Origin: Novipirellula caenicola
GTDB taxonomy: Bacteria > Planctomycetota > Planctomycetia > Pirellulales > Pirellulaceae
Assembly (NCBI RefSeq): GCF_039545035.1
Contig: NZ_BAABRO010000011.1
Coordinates: 1-64,000 of the forward strand
Direction: 5' to 3'
Length of the DNA: 64,000 nt
The notes below the pieces were generated by a model. That model did no database searches, was not told the DNA's origin, and worked only from the letters and a program-made list of their open reading frames with translations. Of this stretch, positions 1 to 8,611 are shown piece after piece. Position numbers and translations under genes: made by a program. Numbering within the stretch: the stretch's first letter is position 1; every line of letters starts with the position of its first letter.

Positions 1-111
<111 letters not shown>

Positions 112-913
112 TGTATTGATTCACCAGCCAGCAAGCTGACCGGGAGAAAGCAAAGTTAAAACCGAAAGTTGATTCTGCTCTGAGGGCCTCGGTAAAGACC
201 CTCAGCGATTCGCCAATTTTTTCGACACCGTCTCGCATCAACAGCAAGCAGTGCCGAGGAATGGCCTCGCATCTGAACTCAACAGAAGTTTCATCACCAA
301 ATTGTCAAAGATCTATAGGCCCGGCTTTCCCGGGCTCGTCTCCGGCGAAGCTTAGCGTTTGACCGCGTGGCTCGCAAGAGCGTTTTTTAATTTTGTTTTC
401 ACAAAACTTACTGAGTGAAAGTGTCGTTCGCAAGGAGCACTTAAAGTGTTTGCCGTGCGAGGTTTGCTTTCGTTCAAGGCTCGGTATCTTAGAGTCTCGA
501 AGCGGCCAGTCAACCGCTGTTTTCAAAAAAAGTTGTTTAAGACTTCTCTTGATTTTCACTTGAATTTGAGCGGTTCGCCAAGAGGCTATTTTGCCCGTGT
601 GACTCGCGTTGCTGCGTGTCACGTTTCAAGTGAGGCGGGAAGATATAGGGCATCGCTGTTGATGGCAATAGCCTTTTACCGTTTTCCGTAGATTTCTTTT
701 CGTCTTCTTCATGCTGTCATCATCAGACTGTCGTTTTACCGCGGTATTTTCGCTAAAATACGCATCGTTTAGCGTTGCGGATTTTCGCTAGTTGGGGCCC
801 AGCTTTCTCTTTTCGCATCGCAGATTTGAGTTTCCGGAGCTCACTCGGAGCTCACTTTGTCTGCTACGGTCCACAGCAATCCGCAGTCGGTCGGCTAAAT
901 CATCGCTTTCCGC
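112..913. other. rRNA upstream/leader region, no gene seen
   Basis: About 800 bases separate the 16S 5' end from the stop codon of the next minus-strand gene. Short open frames here lack start context and any recognisable protein. The rRNA promoter must lie in this region, but I could not find a convincing -35/-10 pair. An imperfect inverted repeat (CGCTAAA at 751-757, TTTAGCG at 768-774) might end the upstream transcript, although no T run follows it. Confidence 0.6.
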
Positions 914-1894
914 TTACCGAGTCGTCGTCGACCGCTGGTCCAAAAGCAGCGTGTTGGAGACGTCGTTGCCAAATTCGTCGAAACGTTCGAAGGTCCAAAC
1001 CACTTGGTTGGTTGCAGGATCGAGCTCGATGATCTGCGGTTGGTTGGGCCCGGCGTGGCAATTTCCTATGACGATGTTGCCATTGTCTAAGACGTCCAAC
1101 GTGGTGACCCACGCCAATCGAATCGAGGGCAAGTCGTTTTGGTGGATCTGCCAAACGATCTTTTTCTGCGGCGTCACCTCGATCACACTGTGTCCATTGC
1201 CGGTCGCGATCAAAGTATTCCCATTGGGGCGACGGATCGCTGCAAACAAGCGATTGCCAAACGCTTCGGGACCATGCCCGCGCTTGGCCTGCTTGCCAAA
1301 CATCGGAACCTTGTATTCCCAAATGACCTTGCCGGATTCTCGATCGTATTCGCGGGCGGTGCCGTCAGCCTCGTGAGCTACCAAGTAGTTTCCGTTTTCG
1401 AGACGGCGAACAAGCCGAGTGTCGGTGTGCGGATTGGGATGGTCGACGACCAACGGAATTTCCTTCAACAGGTTTCCCTCCCGATCGATCTCGATGATGC
1501 GAGCGGCACCAGACTCGGCCACCATGAATCGATCGTGATCAATCATCGCTGCCGCGTGGATTTCGATGCGTTTGCCCTCGTTGCCATTGCGCACGCCGGC
1601 GTCATATTGCCAAACCACTTGCTTGGTTTGGGGATTGATCTCGACCACTTTGTCGCTGCCTTTGAGCGTCAAGTAGTTGCCGTTGGGCAAGACGTGCAAA
1701 TCGTGAATGCCGCCCCAGGGCATTTCCCAGCTGATTTGGCCATCCGGTTCGACCACGGCGAGTTTGCCGTTGCCTTGAATCAGCACACGATGTTGGATCG
1801 AAGTGTCCGCGCCGAACACTGATGGGGTGACGACCGCTAAGGTCGCCGCAAGAAAGACGAGGGTTGCCAAAGAGGCAACGAATCGAAATGGCAT
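914..1894 (-). CDS. secreted beta-propeller (PQQ/arylsulfotransferase-like repeat) protein
   Basis: The protein has an N-terminal signal peptide (MPFRFVASLATLVFLAATLA), then repeated blade-like units of the type GNGKLAVVEPDGQISWE, LPNGNYLTL, INPQTKQVVWQY and LENGNYLVAHE. Such NGN/DG/VVW repeats are typical of PQQ-like and arylsulfotransferase-type propellers. I see no catalytic motif, so a binding or scaffold role outside the cytoplasm is the safe reading. An open frame continues 35 codons upstream to 1999, but the ATG at 1894 sits directly before the signal peptide and was chosen as the start. It is transcribed towards the 16S gene. Confidence 0.8.
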   Translation of the reverse strand: MPFRFVASLATLVFLAATLAVVTPSVFGADTSIQHRVLIQGNGKLAVVEPDGQISWEMPWGGIHDLHVLPNGNYLTLKGSDKVVEINPQTKQVVWQYDAGVRNGNEGKRIEIHAAAMIDHDRFMVAESGAARIIEIDREGNLLKEIPLVVDHPNPHTDTRLVRRLENGNYLVAHEADGTAREYDRESGKVIWEYKVPMFGKQAKRGHGPEAFGNRLFAAIRRPNGNTLIATGNGHSVIEVTPQKKIVWQIHQNDLPSIRLAWVTTLDVLDNGNIVIGNCHAGPNQPQIIELDPATNQVVWTFERFDEFGNDVSNTLLLDQRSTTTR

Positions 1895-2026
1895 CGCGGG
1901 AATCCTGGTTTGGTAGGAAACGTTTGGTGGGAAACAACCAAACCAGGATACCCGAACAATGTTCGATGTGCGGGAATCGGCACCCGCACCCGAACTCAAA
2001 TTTGCGTTTTTGCTACCGCCGCAGAC

Positions 2027-3322
2027 CTAGGTCGTCGCGTTGGAGGTGGGGGCCCCCGAGGTGGATAAACACTTCGCAATCTGGCGGACCGCTTGACGGA
2101 GTCGCTGCTCGTTTTCGACCAACGACATTCGCAGGTAGCCTTCGCCGGCGTTACCAAATCCGCTGCCAGGGCTGACTGCGACATTGCCCTCTTCGAGCAA
2201 TTTCATGGCAAAGTCCATCGTGCTCATCTTGCTTTTCCAAGGTTCGGGGACCTCGGCCCAGACGAACATGCCGGCTTTGGGCGGTGTTAGATTCCATCCC
2301 AGACGCCGCAGTCCGCTGACCAACACGTCGCGTCGGCCTTGATAGATCATCGATTGTTTCTCGACGCTCGCCTCGGTTTCTCGCAGCGCGACGATTGCCG
2401 CGATTTGAATGGCTTGGAACATTCCGTAGTCGTAGTAGCCCTTGATCGTGCCAAGGCCCCGAATCATCTCGGAATTTCCAGCACAAAAACCGACTCGCCA
2501 TCCTGCCATGTTGTACCCCTTGCTCATGGTGGTGAACTCAACGCCCACATCCTTGGCTCCCGGAGCACTTAAGAAGCTCGGCGGTTGATAACCGTCAAAC
2601 GCGACGTCGGCATAGGCAAAGTCATGAATGACCATGAACTTGTATTTCTTGGCCAGCCGCACGACTTCGACAAAGAAGTCCGGTTCGATCACCGCAGAGG
2701 AGGGGTTGTGCGGGTAATTGACGATCAAGATTTTGGGCTTGGGAGCCATGTGTTCGCAGGTGTACGCAACGTTGCGTAAAAAACGATCGGGATCAGCCAC
2801 ATCCAGCGCGACCACATTACCGCTGGCCAAAATGACGCCGTACATGTGCACAGGGAAATAGGGCGAAGGGATCATGGCAGTATCGCCAGGCCCCATCAGC
2901 GCCAAACACATGTGCGAGAACCCCTCTTTGCTGCCCAGACAGGCGATGATTTCCGAATCGGGGTCAAGCCGTACACCGTATTGACGGTTGTACTTGCTTG
3001 CGACTTCTTTGCGTAAATTCGCAATCCCATTGGACTTGCTGTAGCCATGGTTGCCGGGATCCGAGGCGGCGTCGTGCAGTTTTTGGATCACGGTCGGGTC
3101 TGGCGGATCGGACGGGTTGCCCATTCCAAGATCGATCACGTCGTCCCCGGCACGTCGTTTTTGGTACAGCGAATTGTTGATTCGCCCGAACATGTAGGGC
3201 GGAAGCCGGTCGACGCGCGAGGCAAATTTTACCTCAAACGGCTCGGGAACCGGATCGGTCGTCAACGGTGCGATGGCGGGTGCGTCAATGTTGGGGGTGT
3301 CAGCGTCAAAAGGTTGACTCAT
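2027..3322 (-). CDS. AlaC-like class I/II aminotransferase
   Basis: This is a fold-type I PLP aminotransferase. Visible marks are [13 protein letters not shown] near residue 65, the [10 protein letters not shown] segment near 202, [12 protein letters not shown] near 243, and the PLP-lysine motif [15 protein letters not shown] with the lysine near residue 268. This pattern is that of the AlaC/YfdZ branch (glutamate-pyruvate transaminase) and related LL-diaminopimelate-type enzymes. The likely reaction is amino transfer between glutamate and pyruvate or another 2-oxo acid in the cytoplasm. A TTG at 3331 extends the frame by three codons; the ATG at 3322 is preferred. The substrate cannot be fixed from sequence alone. 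Confidence 0.88.
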   Translation of the reverse strand: MSQPFDADTPNIDAPAIAPLTTDPVPEPFEVKFASRVDRLPPYMFGRINNSLYQKRRAGDDVIDLGMGNPSDPPDPTVIQKLHDAASDPGNHGYSKSNGIANLRKEVASKYNRQYGVRLDPDSEIIACLGSKEGFSHMCLALMGPGDTAMIPSPYFPVHMYGVILASGNVVALDVADPDRFLRNVAYTCEHMAPKPKILIVNYPHNPSSAVIEPDFFVEVVRLAKKYKFMVIHDFAYADVAFDGYQPPSFLSAPGAKDVGVEFTTMSKGYNMAGWRVGFCAGNSEMIRGLGTIKGYYDYGMFQAIQIAAIVALRETEASVEKQSMIYQGRRDVLVSGLRRLGWNLTPPKAGMFVWAEVPEPWKSKMSTMDFAMKLLEEGNVAVSPGSGFGNAGEGYLRMSLVENEQRLRQAVRQIAKCLSTSGAPTSNATT

Positions 3323-3537
3323 GTCATTCAAGCCAAAAGGTATGATCGGATCGGAAAAATCAAAACCCAGTGGAAGGCCGCCGAGGGACTTCGCTGCAGG
3401 TTTAGAGGTATTGTCGACCAGACACCGACAATCGCCCAGGGGTTATCGGTTCGTGGCAACAAGAAATGAGGCGGGGGACGCGTCAAAACGACGGCATGCG
3501 GGCCTTTTCAGCGGGCCCACCGTCTCGCTCAGTCGAT

Positions 3538-3567
3538 AAAAAAAGCCCAGCCATCGCGGCTGGGCTT
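3538..3567 (-). terminator. intrinsic terminator of the prolyl isomerase gene
   Basis: AAGCCCAGCC (3543-3552) pairs perfectly with GGCTGGGCTT (3558-3567) around a five-base loop. On the minus strand the stem is followed by a T run (3544-3538). It lies about 50 bases after the stop codon of the gene ending at 3620. A textbook rho-independent terminator. Confidence 0.92.
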
Positions 3568-3619
3568 GAAATGAAACCTTAATTTGCCCGTTCAAAGGCA
3601 GGTTGGATTCCGATGTGCA

Positions 3620-5428
3620 CTATTTCTTTTCGGCCTGTGGCGCCTTTGCCATCTTGGGCAATTCTTTGGCCGCGGCAAAGAAATTGTCGATCTCGGCGGC
3701 CGATTTCAACTCGTCGAAGCGAACGTTCATCGCCAAGTTCAGTTTTTTCTCGGACAAGTCGCGAACCAATTCCGAGCGAACATCTTCAAGCTGCTTGACG
3801 ACCGGTTCGGTGTAACCTTGGCATCGCAGGATGATGTATTTGTCGCCGGTGACGACGATCCCGCTTAGATCACCCGGTTTCATCGCGAAGGCTTCGCGTT
3901 CGATTGCGGGTTGACCGCCGTGCTTGCGAATCGGAGGCACCTTGCCCATGTTGCTGGCCGAAACCGGTTCAATGCTGTACTGCTCGGCCAATTTTCCAAA
4001 GAAGGTGTCGGTGGGGTTATCACGCGCCATCTCCCAAACTTTCTGGGCACTTCGTTGATCGGCTAACACGATCGCCAAGACTTCGACGCGAGGCCCGTAG
4101 GCTGATTCGAATCCTTGCTGGATGTCTTGTTCGTTCAGTGAAACGGAGTCTTCGACAAGCTTTTTCAGCGCGACGCTTGGCCAAACCGCATCGCGAATAT
4201 ATAGATCTTGGGTCGTTGTTCCATCCGAGGTCACCGATTGGATCCACGCTTGGACGTCGGGTTGACCGTCGGCAGTGACGAAGCCAAAGCTTGCCGCAGC
4301 CCGTTGAATTTCTTGTTGAAGATCGACGTCTTCGACCTTTTTGTTCGCTTGTTTCAACGCTTGCGTGAGCAGTTTGCGATTGATTTCACCTTCAAGCACT
4401 TCGCCGCCATGACGTTTTGTGCACTCCGCTGCAACGGCGGCCAAACTGACTTGTTGCCCGTTGATGATTGCCGCCACCCCAGGATAGTGCTTGGATTTTT
4501 CAGCGTCACCTAACACGTTGACCACTTGGGATTCGGCTTGAAGCTGAGCAAAGAGTTCCGTCGCGGCCCCTCGCATTTTTTCATCACGAATACGGTCATT
4601 GATTTGAGCACGAATGCTTGGCATCGCTTGAGGCGATGGCGTGGTCGCCGGTAAACGACGGACCGCTTGCAGAAAAATCCATTGATCGCCGAGCTGCAGT
4701 ACGGGCGAAATTTGGTTGTCTTGCAAGGCAAATGCGGCTTCTTCCAAGCGAGTGTCACCGGTATAGCGGCGGATCGGCGGAATCAATCCGCCCACGCTTG
4801 CACTCGCTTCGTCTTCGCTGTGCTGTTTGGCCAACGCCGCAAATTGATCGGGATGGGCAACCGCTTGCTGACGCAGCGATTCTGCGTCCGACTTGCTTGC
4901 CATCATGATCAAACGACATTTGACCGCTTCGCCAAATTGCGAAATGAATGCCTTGTTGAATTCTTCGTCGGTGACCTGCACGCGATCCGCGACCAGCCGA
5001 CGCAGCGCCAACATCGGCCAAACGATTTCACGGCTGTATTGATCGGGTTGAATGTCGCGTTCTTCTTGCAGCAATTGCAGATAGGCCTGCATCGAGAGCC
5101 CAAACTTGGACGCGATGCGATTGATTTCCTCGCGGACTTCGGTCGACGTGACCTCAATTCCGTGTGTCTTGCACGCCTGAAGAATCAAGTGGCGGTTGAT
5201 CATGTTCTCGAGAACATCCTTGCCGTAGCGACGCAAAGATTCCTCGTTCAGCGTTTTGCGAGTGATCGGATCCGCATTGACGACCGCAACGACATCGTTC
5301 GCCGTATCTTGAGCCGACGCCCGTTGGCCATTGAATGTCGTTGAAATGCTCAGCAATAGAGTCAGGTAGAGGCCGACGCGAAGCAGCGAACTCATCCACT
5401 GCTTGAGTTGTTGGGATGTTAGAGGCAT
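3620..5428 (-). CDS. exported tandem parvulin-type peptidyl-prolyl isomerase
   Basis: An N-terminal hydrophobic segment (LLRVGLYLTLLLSIS) suggests export. The body repeats the same plan twice: a SurA-like N domain (VVAVVNADPITRKTL..., later VAAIINGQQVSLAAV...) followed by a PpiC/parvulin domain (FAALAKQHSEDEASASVGG...; FFGKLAEQYSIEPVSASNMG...). Each half is about 280 residues. The expected role is folding of exported or envelope proteins by proline isomerisation. The start at 5428 is chosen because AGGAG lies about ten bases upstream on the coding strand. An upstream frame to 5560 lacks this. A strong terminator follows. Family assignment is firm; client proteins are unknown. Confidence 0.87.
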   Translation of the reverse strand: MPLTSQQLKQWMSSLLRVGLYLTLLLSISTTFNGQRASAQDTANDVVAVVNADPITRKTLNEESLRRYGKDVLENMINRHLILQACKTHGIEVTSTEVREEINRIASKFGLSMQAYLQLLQEERDIQPDQYSREIVWPMLALRRLVADRVQVTDEEFNKAFISQFGEAVKCRLIMMASKSDAESLRQQAVAHPDQFAALAKQHSEDEASASVGGLIPPIRRYTGDTRLEEAAFALQDNQISPVLQLGDQWIFLQAVRRLPATTPSPQAMPSIRAQINDRIRDEKMRGAATELFAQLQAESQVVNVLGDAEKSKHYPGVAAIINGQQVSLAAVAAECTKRHGGEVLEGEINRKLLTQALKQANKKVEDVDLQQEIQRAAASFGFVTADGQPDVQAWIQSVTSDGTTTQDLYIRDAVWPSVALKKLVEDSVSLNEQDIQQGFESAYGPRVEVLAIVLADQRSAQKVWEMARDNPTDTFFGKLAEQYSIEPVSASNMGKVPPIRKHGGQPAIEREAFAMKPGDLSGIVVTGDKYIILRCQGYTEPVVKQLEDVRSELVRDLSEKKLNLAMNVRFDELKSAAEIDNFFAAAKELPKMAKAPQAEKK

Positions 5429-5860
5429 GGCGGTCACTCCTTTGAACCGACTGTGATCGTTGACATCGCCGAGAAGTAAACAACAGCAGCACACAACTGC
5501 AATTCTCAAGCGATAGTGCCTTCGAGTGCGAACATAGGAAAAATTCCTATTTCGACTCAAGACTGAAAGTTTTGTTGCCGACGGCGTGGTTCCGACTCGT
5601 CACGCGGCAATGGAAACGAAGTTCAAACGATTTGTAAATCCTTCCCAAACCTGGCCGGCGGCAAGAAAATCAGAGTAGTCCGGTTGTTGTTTATGTTGTT
5701 TGTGGCAAAGGGGTTACGGCAGTCTTTTGGTTTTTGTTTGTGGCTTTGGCACGGCTAGTGCATTAACCCTTTTCCGTTGCCAAGACGGATCTGACAAGGA
5801 CTCGAAACGGTAGCAATTCACCTTTTTTCGACGACGAATACAAACGCAAAGGATACTGCC
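5429..5860. other. divergent promoter region between prolyl isomerase gene and csrA
   Basis: About 430 bases hold the promoters of two divergent genes. On the plus strand I see a sigma-54-like motif (5747-5762, listed separately) and an AAGGA Shine-Dalgarno about eight bases before the csrA ATG. A short open frame reaching to 5560 on the minus strand is only the upstream extension of the isomerase gene. No other gene is visible. Confidence 0.6.
5747..5763 (+). promoter_or_regulatory. sigma-54-like promoter upstream of csrA
   Basis: TGGCAC-GGCTA-GTGCA fits the sigma-54 consensus TGGCAC-N5-TTGCW with one mismatch. The invariant GG (5748-5749) and GC (5760-5761) are exactly ten bases apart. Transcription would start near 5773, giving a leader of about 90 bases before csrA. 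No activator site was identified. Confidence 0.45.
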
Positions 5861-6313
5861 ATGTTGGTTTTAACTCGCAAACTTGACGAAAAGATTCAAA
5901 TCGGCAACGACATCACCATCACGCTGATTCGAGTGCAAGGAAACACGGTGCGAATTGGCATCGAAGCGCCCCGCGACATTCGTGTGATTCGTGCAGAACT
6001 CGAAGCATTGGACGAAACGCTCGCCGCTGATGACTCGGTGGACGAGAATCCGCTGAGCGAACGTGAAGAAGCCTTTGCCCATCCAACCATGGTCACCGGT
6101 CGCTCGAAAAAGCACGCTGCCAAACGACGAGGTCAGTCGACTTCTAATCCCACTGCGACAAAAACGTCCACCGAGACCACCAATCGGGTGAACGCGTTGT
6201 CCGGCCAAGTCTATATGACGCGAGTTCCCGTCAGCAGCAAATCGGTGCGTAAAAACGCGGCCCCCTTGGCAGCATTCTTGCCAACCGATGTGAATGTGGG
6301 GATTGCTCAATGA
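5861..6313 (+). CDS. csrA: carbon storage regulator CsrA with long C-terminal extension
   Basis: Residues 1-60 are a full CsrA domain: MLVLTRKLDEKIQIG, ITITLIRVQGNTVRIGIEAP and the RAEL helix. CsrA is a dimeric RNA-binding protein that blocks or changes translation of mRNAs with GGA motifs. Family members are usually about 60-80 residues, but this one has 150. The extra part (about 62-150) is rich in Ser, Thr, Lys and Asn, contains a basic stretch (RSKKHAAKRRG), and looks disordered. The ATG has AAGGA upstream. A sigma-54-like site precedes the gene. The role of the tail is unknown. Confidence 0.92.
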   Translation: MLVLTRKLDEKIQIGNDITITLIRVQGNTVRIGIEAPRDIRVIRAELEALDETLAADDSVDENPLSEREEAFAHPTMVTGRSKKHAAKRRGQSTSNPTATKTSTETTNRVNALSGQVYMTRVPVSSKSVRKNAAPLAAFLPTDVNVGIAQ

Positions 6314-6361
6314 GCCGGTCTGCGGATCGAGAGAACGCCTGCCGAAATCGGCTTGCCCGCA

Positions 6362-8503
6362 TTAGCGTCGGTAGGCGTCCGCAGCATGGACCGGTCGTTC
6401 GGTGGGGCCGGTGGCAGCGGGACCGGTGGCAATGCGGTCACGCGAGTCGACCTCACGAAGATGTTCGAGCAAGATACGGCGAACTTCGAAAATCGCTTTC
6501 CCCGTCATGTGAATGCGAGTGTGCTCGGCATCCACGATGATTTCACTTTCCACATCGTCCATGTGAGCGCTCGCGTACTCGACGACTCCATCGTTTTGGC
6601 GAGACTTTGGACCCAACAGCGGCGGTTTTTCCAAGACACCGATGATGTTGTGGAATTTGACGTTCGGCGACTTCTTCGCTCGCAACATGACCGGGAAGAT
6701 CGGTGATCTCGACGACAGCGAATCGACGGCGTTGACCGCAGTCAACAACTTTGTATCACGAAAGAAGTCTGGATTTTCACGTGTCAAACGCTGGCCGGTC
6801 GAGACAAACATCTGAGGCAGCTTGATAAATTTCCGGGCCAACCACTGCGTGTAATCGTTCGAAAAATCACTTCCGCGGTGCGGGGTCCCAATCGTGATCA
6901 CGCGACTGACCGATTGATTGGGTTTGAAATACAGTGTGCTTACCAGTTTGACGCGGTCCTCTTGGGCGCCTTTCAGCTTATCCGCGGGCTGGTCGCTAAC
7001 GATCTTCCAAAAATCGTCGCCACTGTCCATCGTTTGCAAACGACTGACGAGTCCGCCCATACTGTGGCCGACCAATACCATGTTGTCGACCGCTTGGTCG
7101 CGATGGCCGGGGTCAAATGAGTTCCGCATGGATGCTAAGTCAGTGCGAAGCTGCTGTGCGCTGATCCAAAATGGTTGGCCTGATGGATAGAGGTAGAACC
7201 AGAATTGGTATCGTTCGCGGATCTCAGGGAAGCTGCGAAGGTCATTGAACATGTCCATCCACGTCAACGGACTCGACCACAGCCCGTGTACCATCAACAC
7301 CGGAATGCGATTGGGGTCGTATGGTTCGAGCATGTAAATGCCTCGCCGTTCTTGAGACCCGTCGGGATCCAACAATCCTTCGGTCGCATGATTGCGTTTG
7401 CGAAATTCGGGACTGTCAAGAAAGTAGGCCAACGGGGTGGTGAGATCGGTTTCCAGCGGGACCCACTGGTTAGCGATTTCAATTTGGTTGGCTTCGAGTG
7501 GATCAAAGAATTCCAGCACGCAAGTTGCGGATTCGCCCGCTCGTGTTGCGGATTCGCCATCGCCCGAATTGCTGGTCGGGCAACGCATCATTGCCGAAAC
7601 GGCATAGCTCAACCCCGATGGGTAGTAGCGTTCTCGCGGATCGTCGTTGTCCGCCGGTTTTCGAACCGCAATCAGCGGGACGCCTAGACCATAGGTGGTG
7701 TGGCGATTGTTGAGCGTTTCGATATCAAAGTCGCTGACAAATTCGTATCGGTCAAACTCTTCGGGTTTCCATTTGCCCCGCATTTCGGTGCGGACGATAA
7801 ATTCGCGGTCTGGCGTCGAGATCGTGTAAGTGCTGCCAGGTTCGATGCGGTGTTCGCTGCACAGGATTCGCAGCGTGTCTTCGAGCGATTCGTTGTACAG
7901 GTCGCATGCCGCGCGAAATTGCGGGTCAAATGCGTTGCGAGTGATCTCTAGATCGTCGCTAAACAGGTAATCGTAGGAATTGGTTAGGGCAATTCCATAG
8001 TGATTCAGCGCATGCATCAGATCACCGCTGCGTTCCGCCTTTTTGCCTTCGACGTACGAAAGCTCGCTTAATGCGTAGACCAATTCGGAGTCAGGCGACT
8101 CGTTGATCGTTTGGCGGATCTTGGAAAAGCATTTGTTGTGATCGGCTGCGTATTGGTCTTTTAATCCAAACCGATCCAGCGTGTGCCATGTTCGCTCGCT
8201 GATCTCGGGGCCGCGGAAGGCCACCAAGTTTAGATTGGAGGCGAGCGGATTTTCGCGGATCGAACGGCTCGAAACGTATCGAGTGGACGTGCACCCGGTC
8301 GCGAATCCAAGCAGAACCAGCAAGCAAAGAAGCCAACCTCCGTTGGCAGCCGATCGATGATTCGAGACATCGAACAACAACGTATCCGATGTCGAAGTAC
8401 AGATGTCACGGCCATCGCAGTCAAAGCGCGCGACGACCGATTTTGCACCCTGATGAGTGCAAAGATCATCGGTCACGCATTCCGTTGCGAGCAATTGCGG
8501 CAT
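6362..8503 (-). CDS. lipoprotein alpha/beta hydrolase (lipase/PGAP1-like)
   Basis: A hydrophobic stretch ending in a lipobox (LLVLLGFATGC, Cys near residue 71) predicts a membrane-anchored lipoprotein. The C-terminal half carries an alpha/beta hydrolase fold: PVLMVHGLWSSPLTW (oxyanion strand), the nucleophile elbow VGHSMGGLVS near residue 480, ITIGTPHRGSDF, and a late His in EHTRIHM. This resembles lipase or PGAP1-like esterases acting on lipids or acyl esters. About 55 residues precede the signal segment, so a TTG start near residue 42 is possible instead of the ATG at 8503. The substrate is unknown. Confidence 0.8.
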   Translation of the reverse strand: MPQLLATECVTDDLCTHQGAKSVVARFDCDGRDICTSTSDTLLFDVSNHRSAANGGWLLCLLVLLGFATGCTSTRYVSSRSIRENPLASNLNLVAFRGPEISERTWHTLDRFGLKDQYAADHNKCFSKIRQTINESPDSELVYALSELSYVEGKKAERSGDLMHALNHYGIALTNSYDYLFSDDLEITRNAFDPQFRAACDLYNESLEDTLRILCSEHRIEPGSTYTISTPDREFIVRTEMRGKWKPEEFDRYEFVSDFDIETLNNRHTTYGLGVPLIAVRKPADNDDPRERYYPSGLSYAVSAMMRCPTSNSGDGESATRAGESATCVLEFFDPLEANQIEIANQWVPLETDLTTPLAYFLDSPEFRKRNHATEGLLDPDGSQERRGIYMLEPYDPNRIPVLMVHGLWSSPLTWMDMFNDLRSFPEIRERYQFWFYLYPSGQPFWISAQQLRTDLASMRNSFDPGHRDQAVDNMVLVGHSMGGLVSRLQTMDSGDDFWKIVSDQPADKLKGAQEDRVKLVSTLYFKPNQSVSRVITIGTPHRGSDFSNDYTQWLARKFIKLPQMFVSTGQRLTRENPDFFRDTKLLTAVNAVDSLSSRSPIFPVMLRAKKSPNVKFHNIIGVLEKPPLLGPKSRQNDGVVEYASAHMDDVESEIIVDAEHTRIHMTGKAIFEVRRILLEHLREVDSRDRIATGPAATGPTERPVHAADAYRR

Positions 8504-8561
8504 TCCGATCCATCGTCCTGACGTGGCAAGACCGCTAAGTTAGAGACATTCGAGGTTATTT

Positions 8562-8586
8562 TGCCCAACGTTAGAAACGTTGGGCA
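8562..8586 (-). terminator. perfect 11-bp hairpin after the VWA gene
   Basis: TGCCCAACGTT (8562-8572) pairs without mismatch with AACGTTGGGCA (8576-8586) around an AGA loop. It lies 26 bases beyond the stop codon of the minus-strand gene ending at 8612, so it probably defines the mRNA 3' end. There is no T run on either side, so a rho-independent mechanism is uncertain. Confidence 0.5.
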
Positions 8587-8611
8587 TTCGCTGTCAACCT
8601 TAGCTTGTTTC

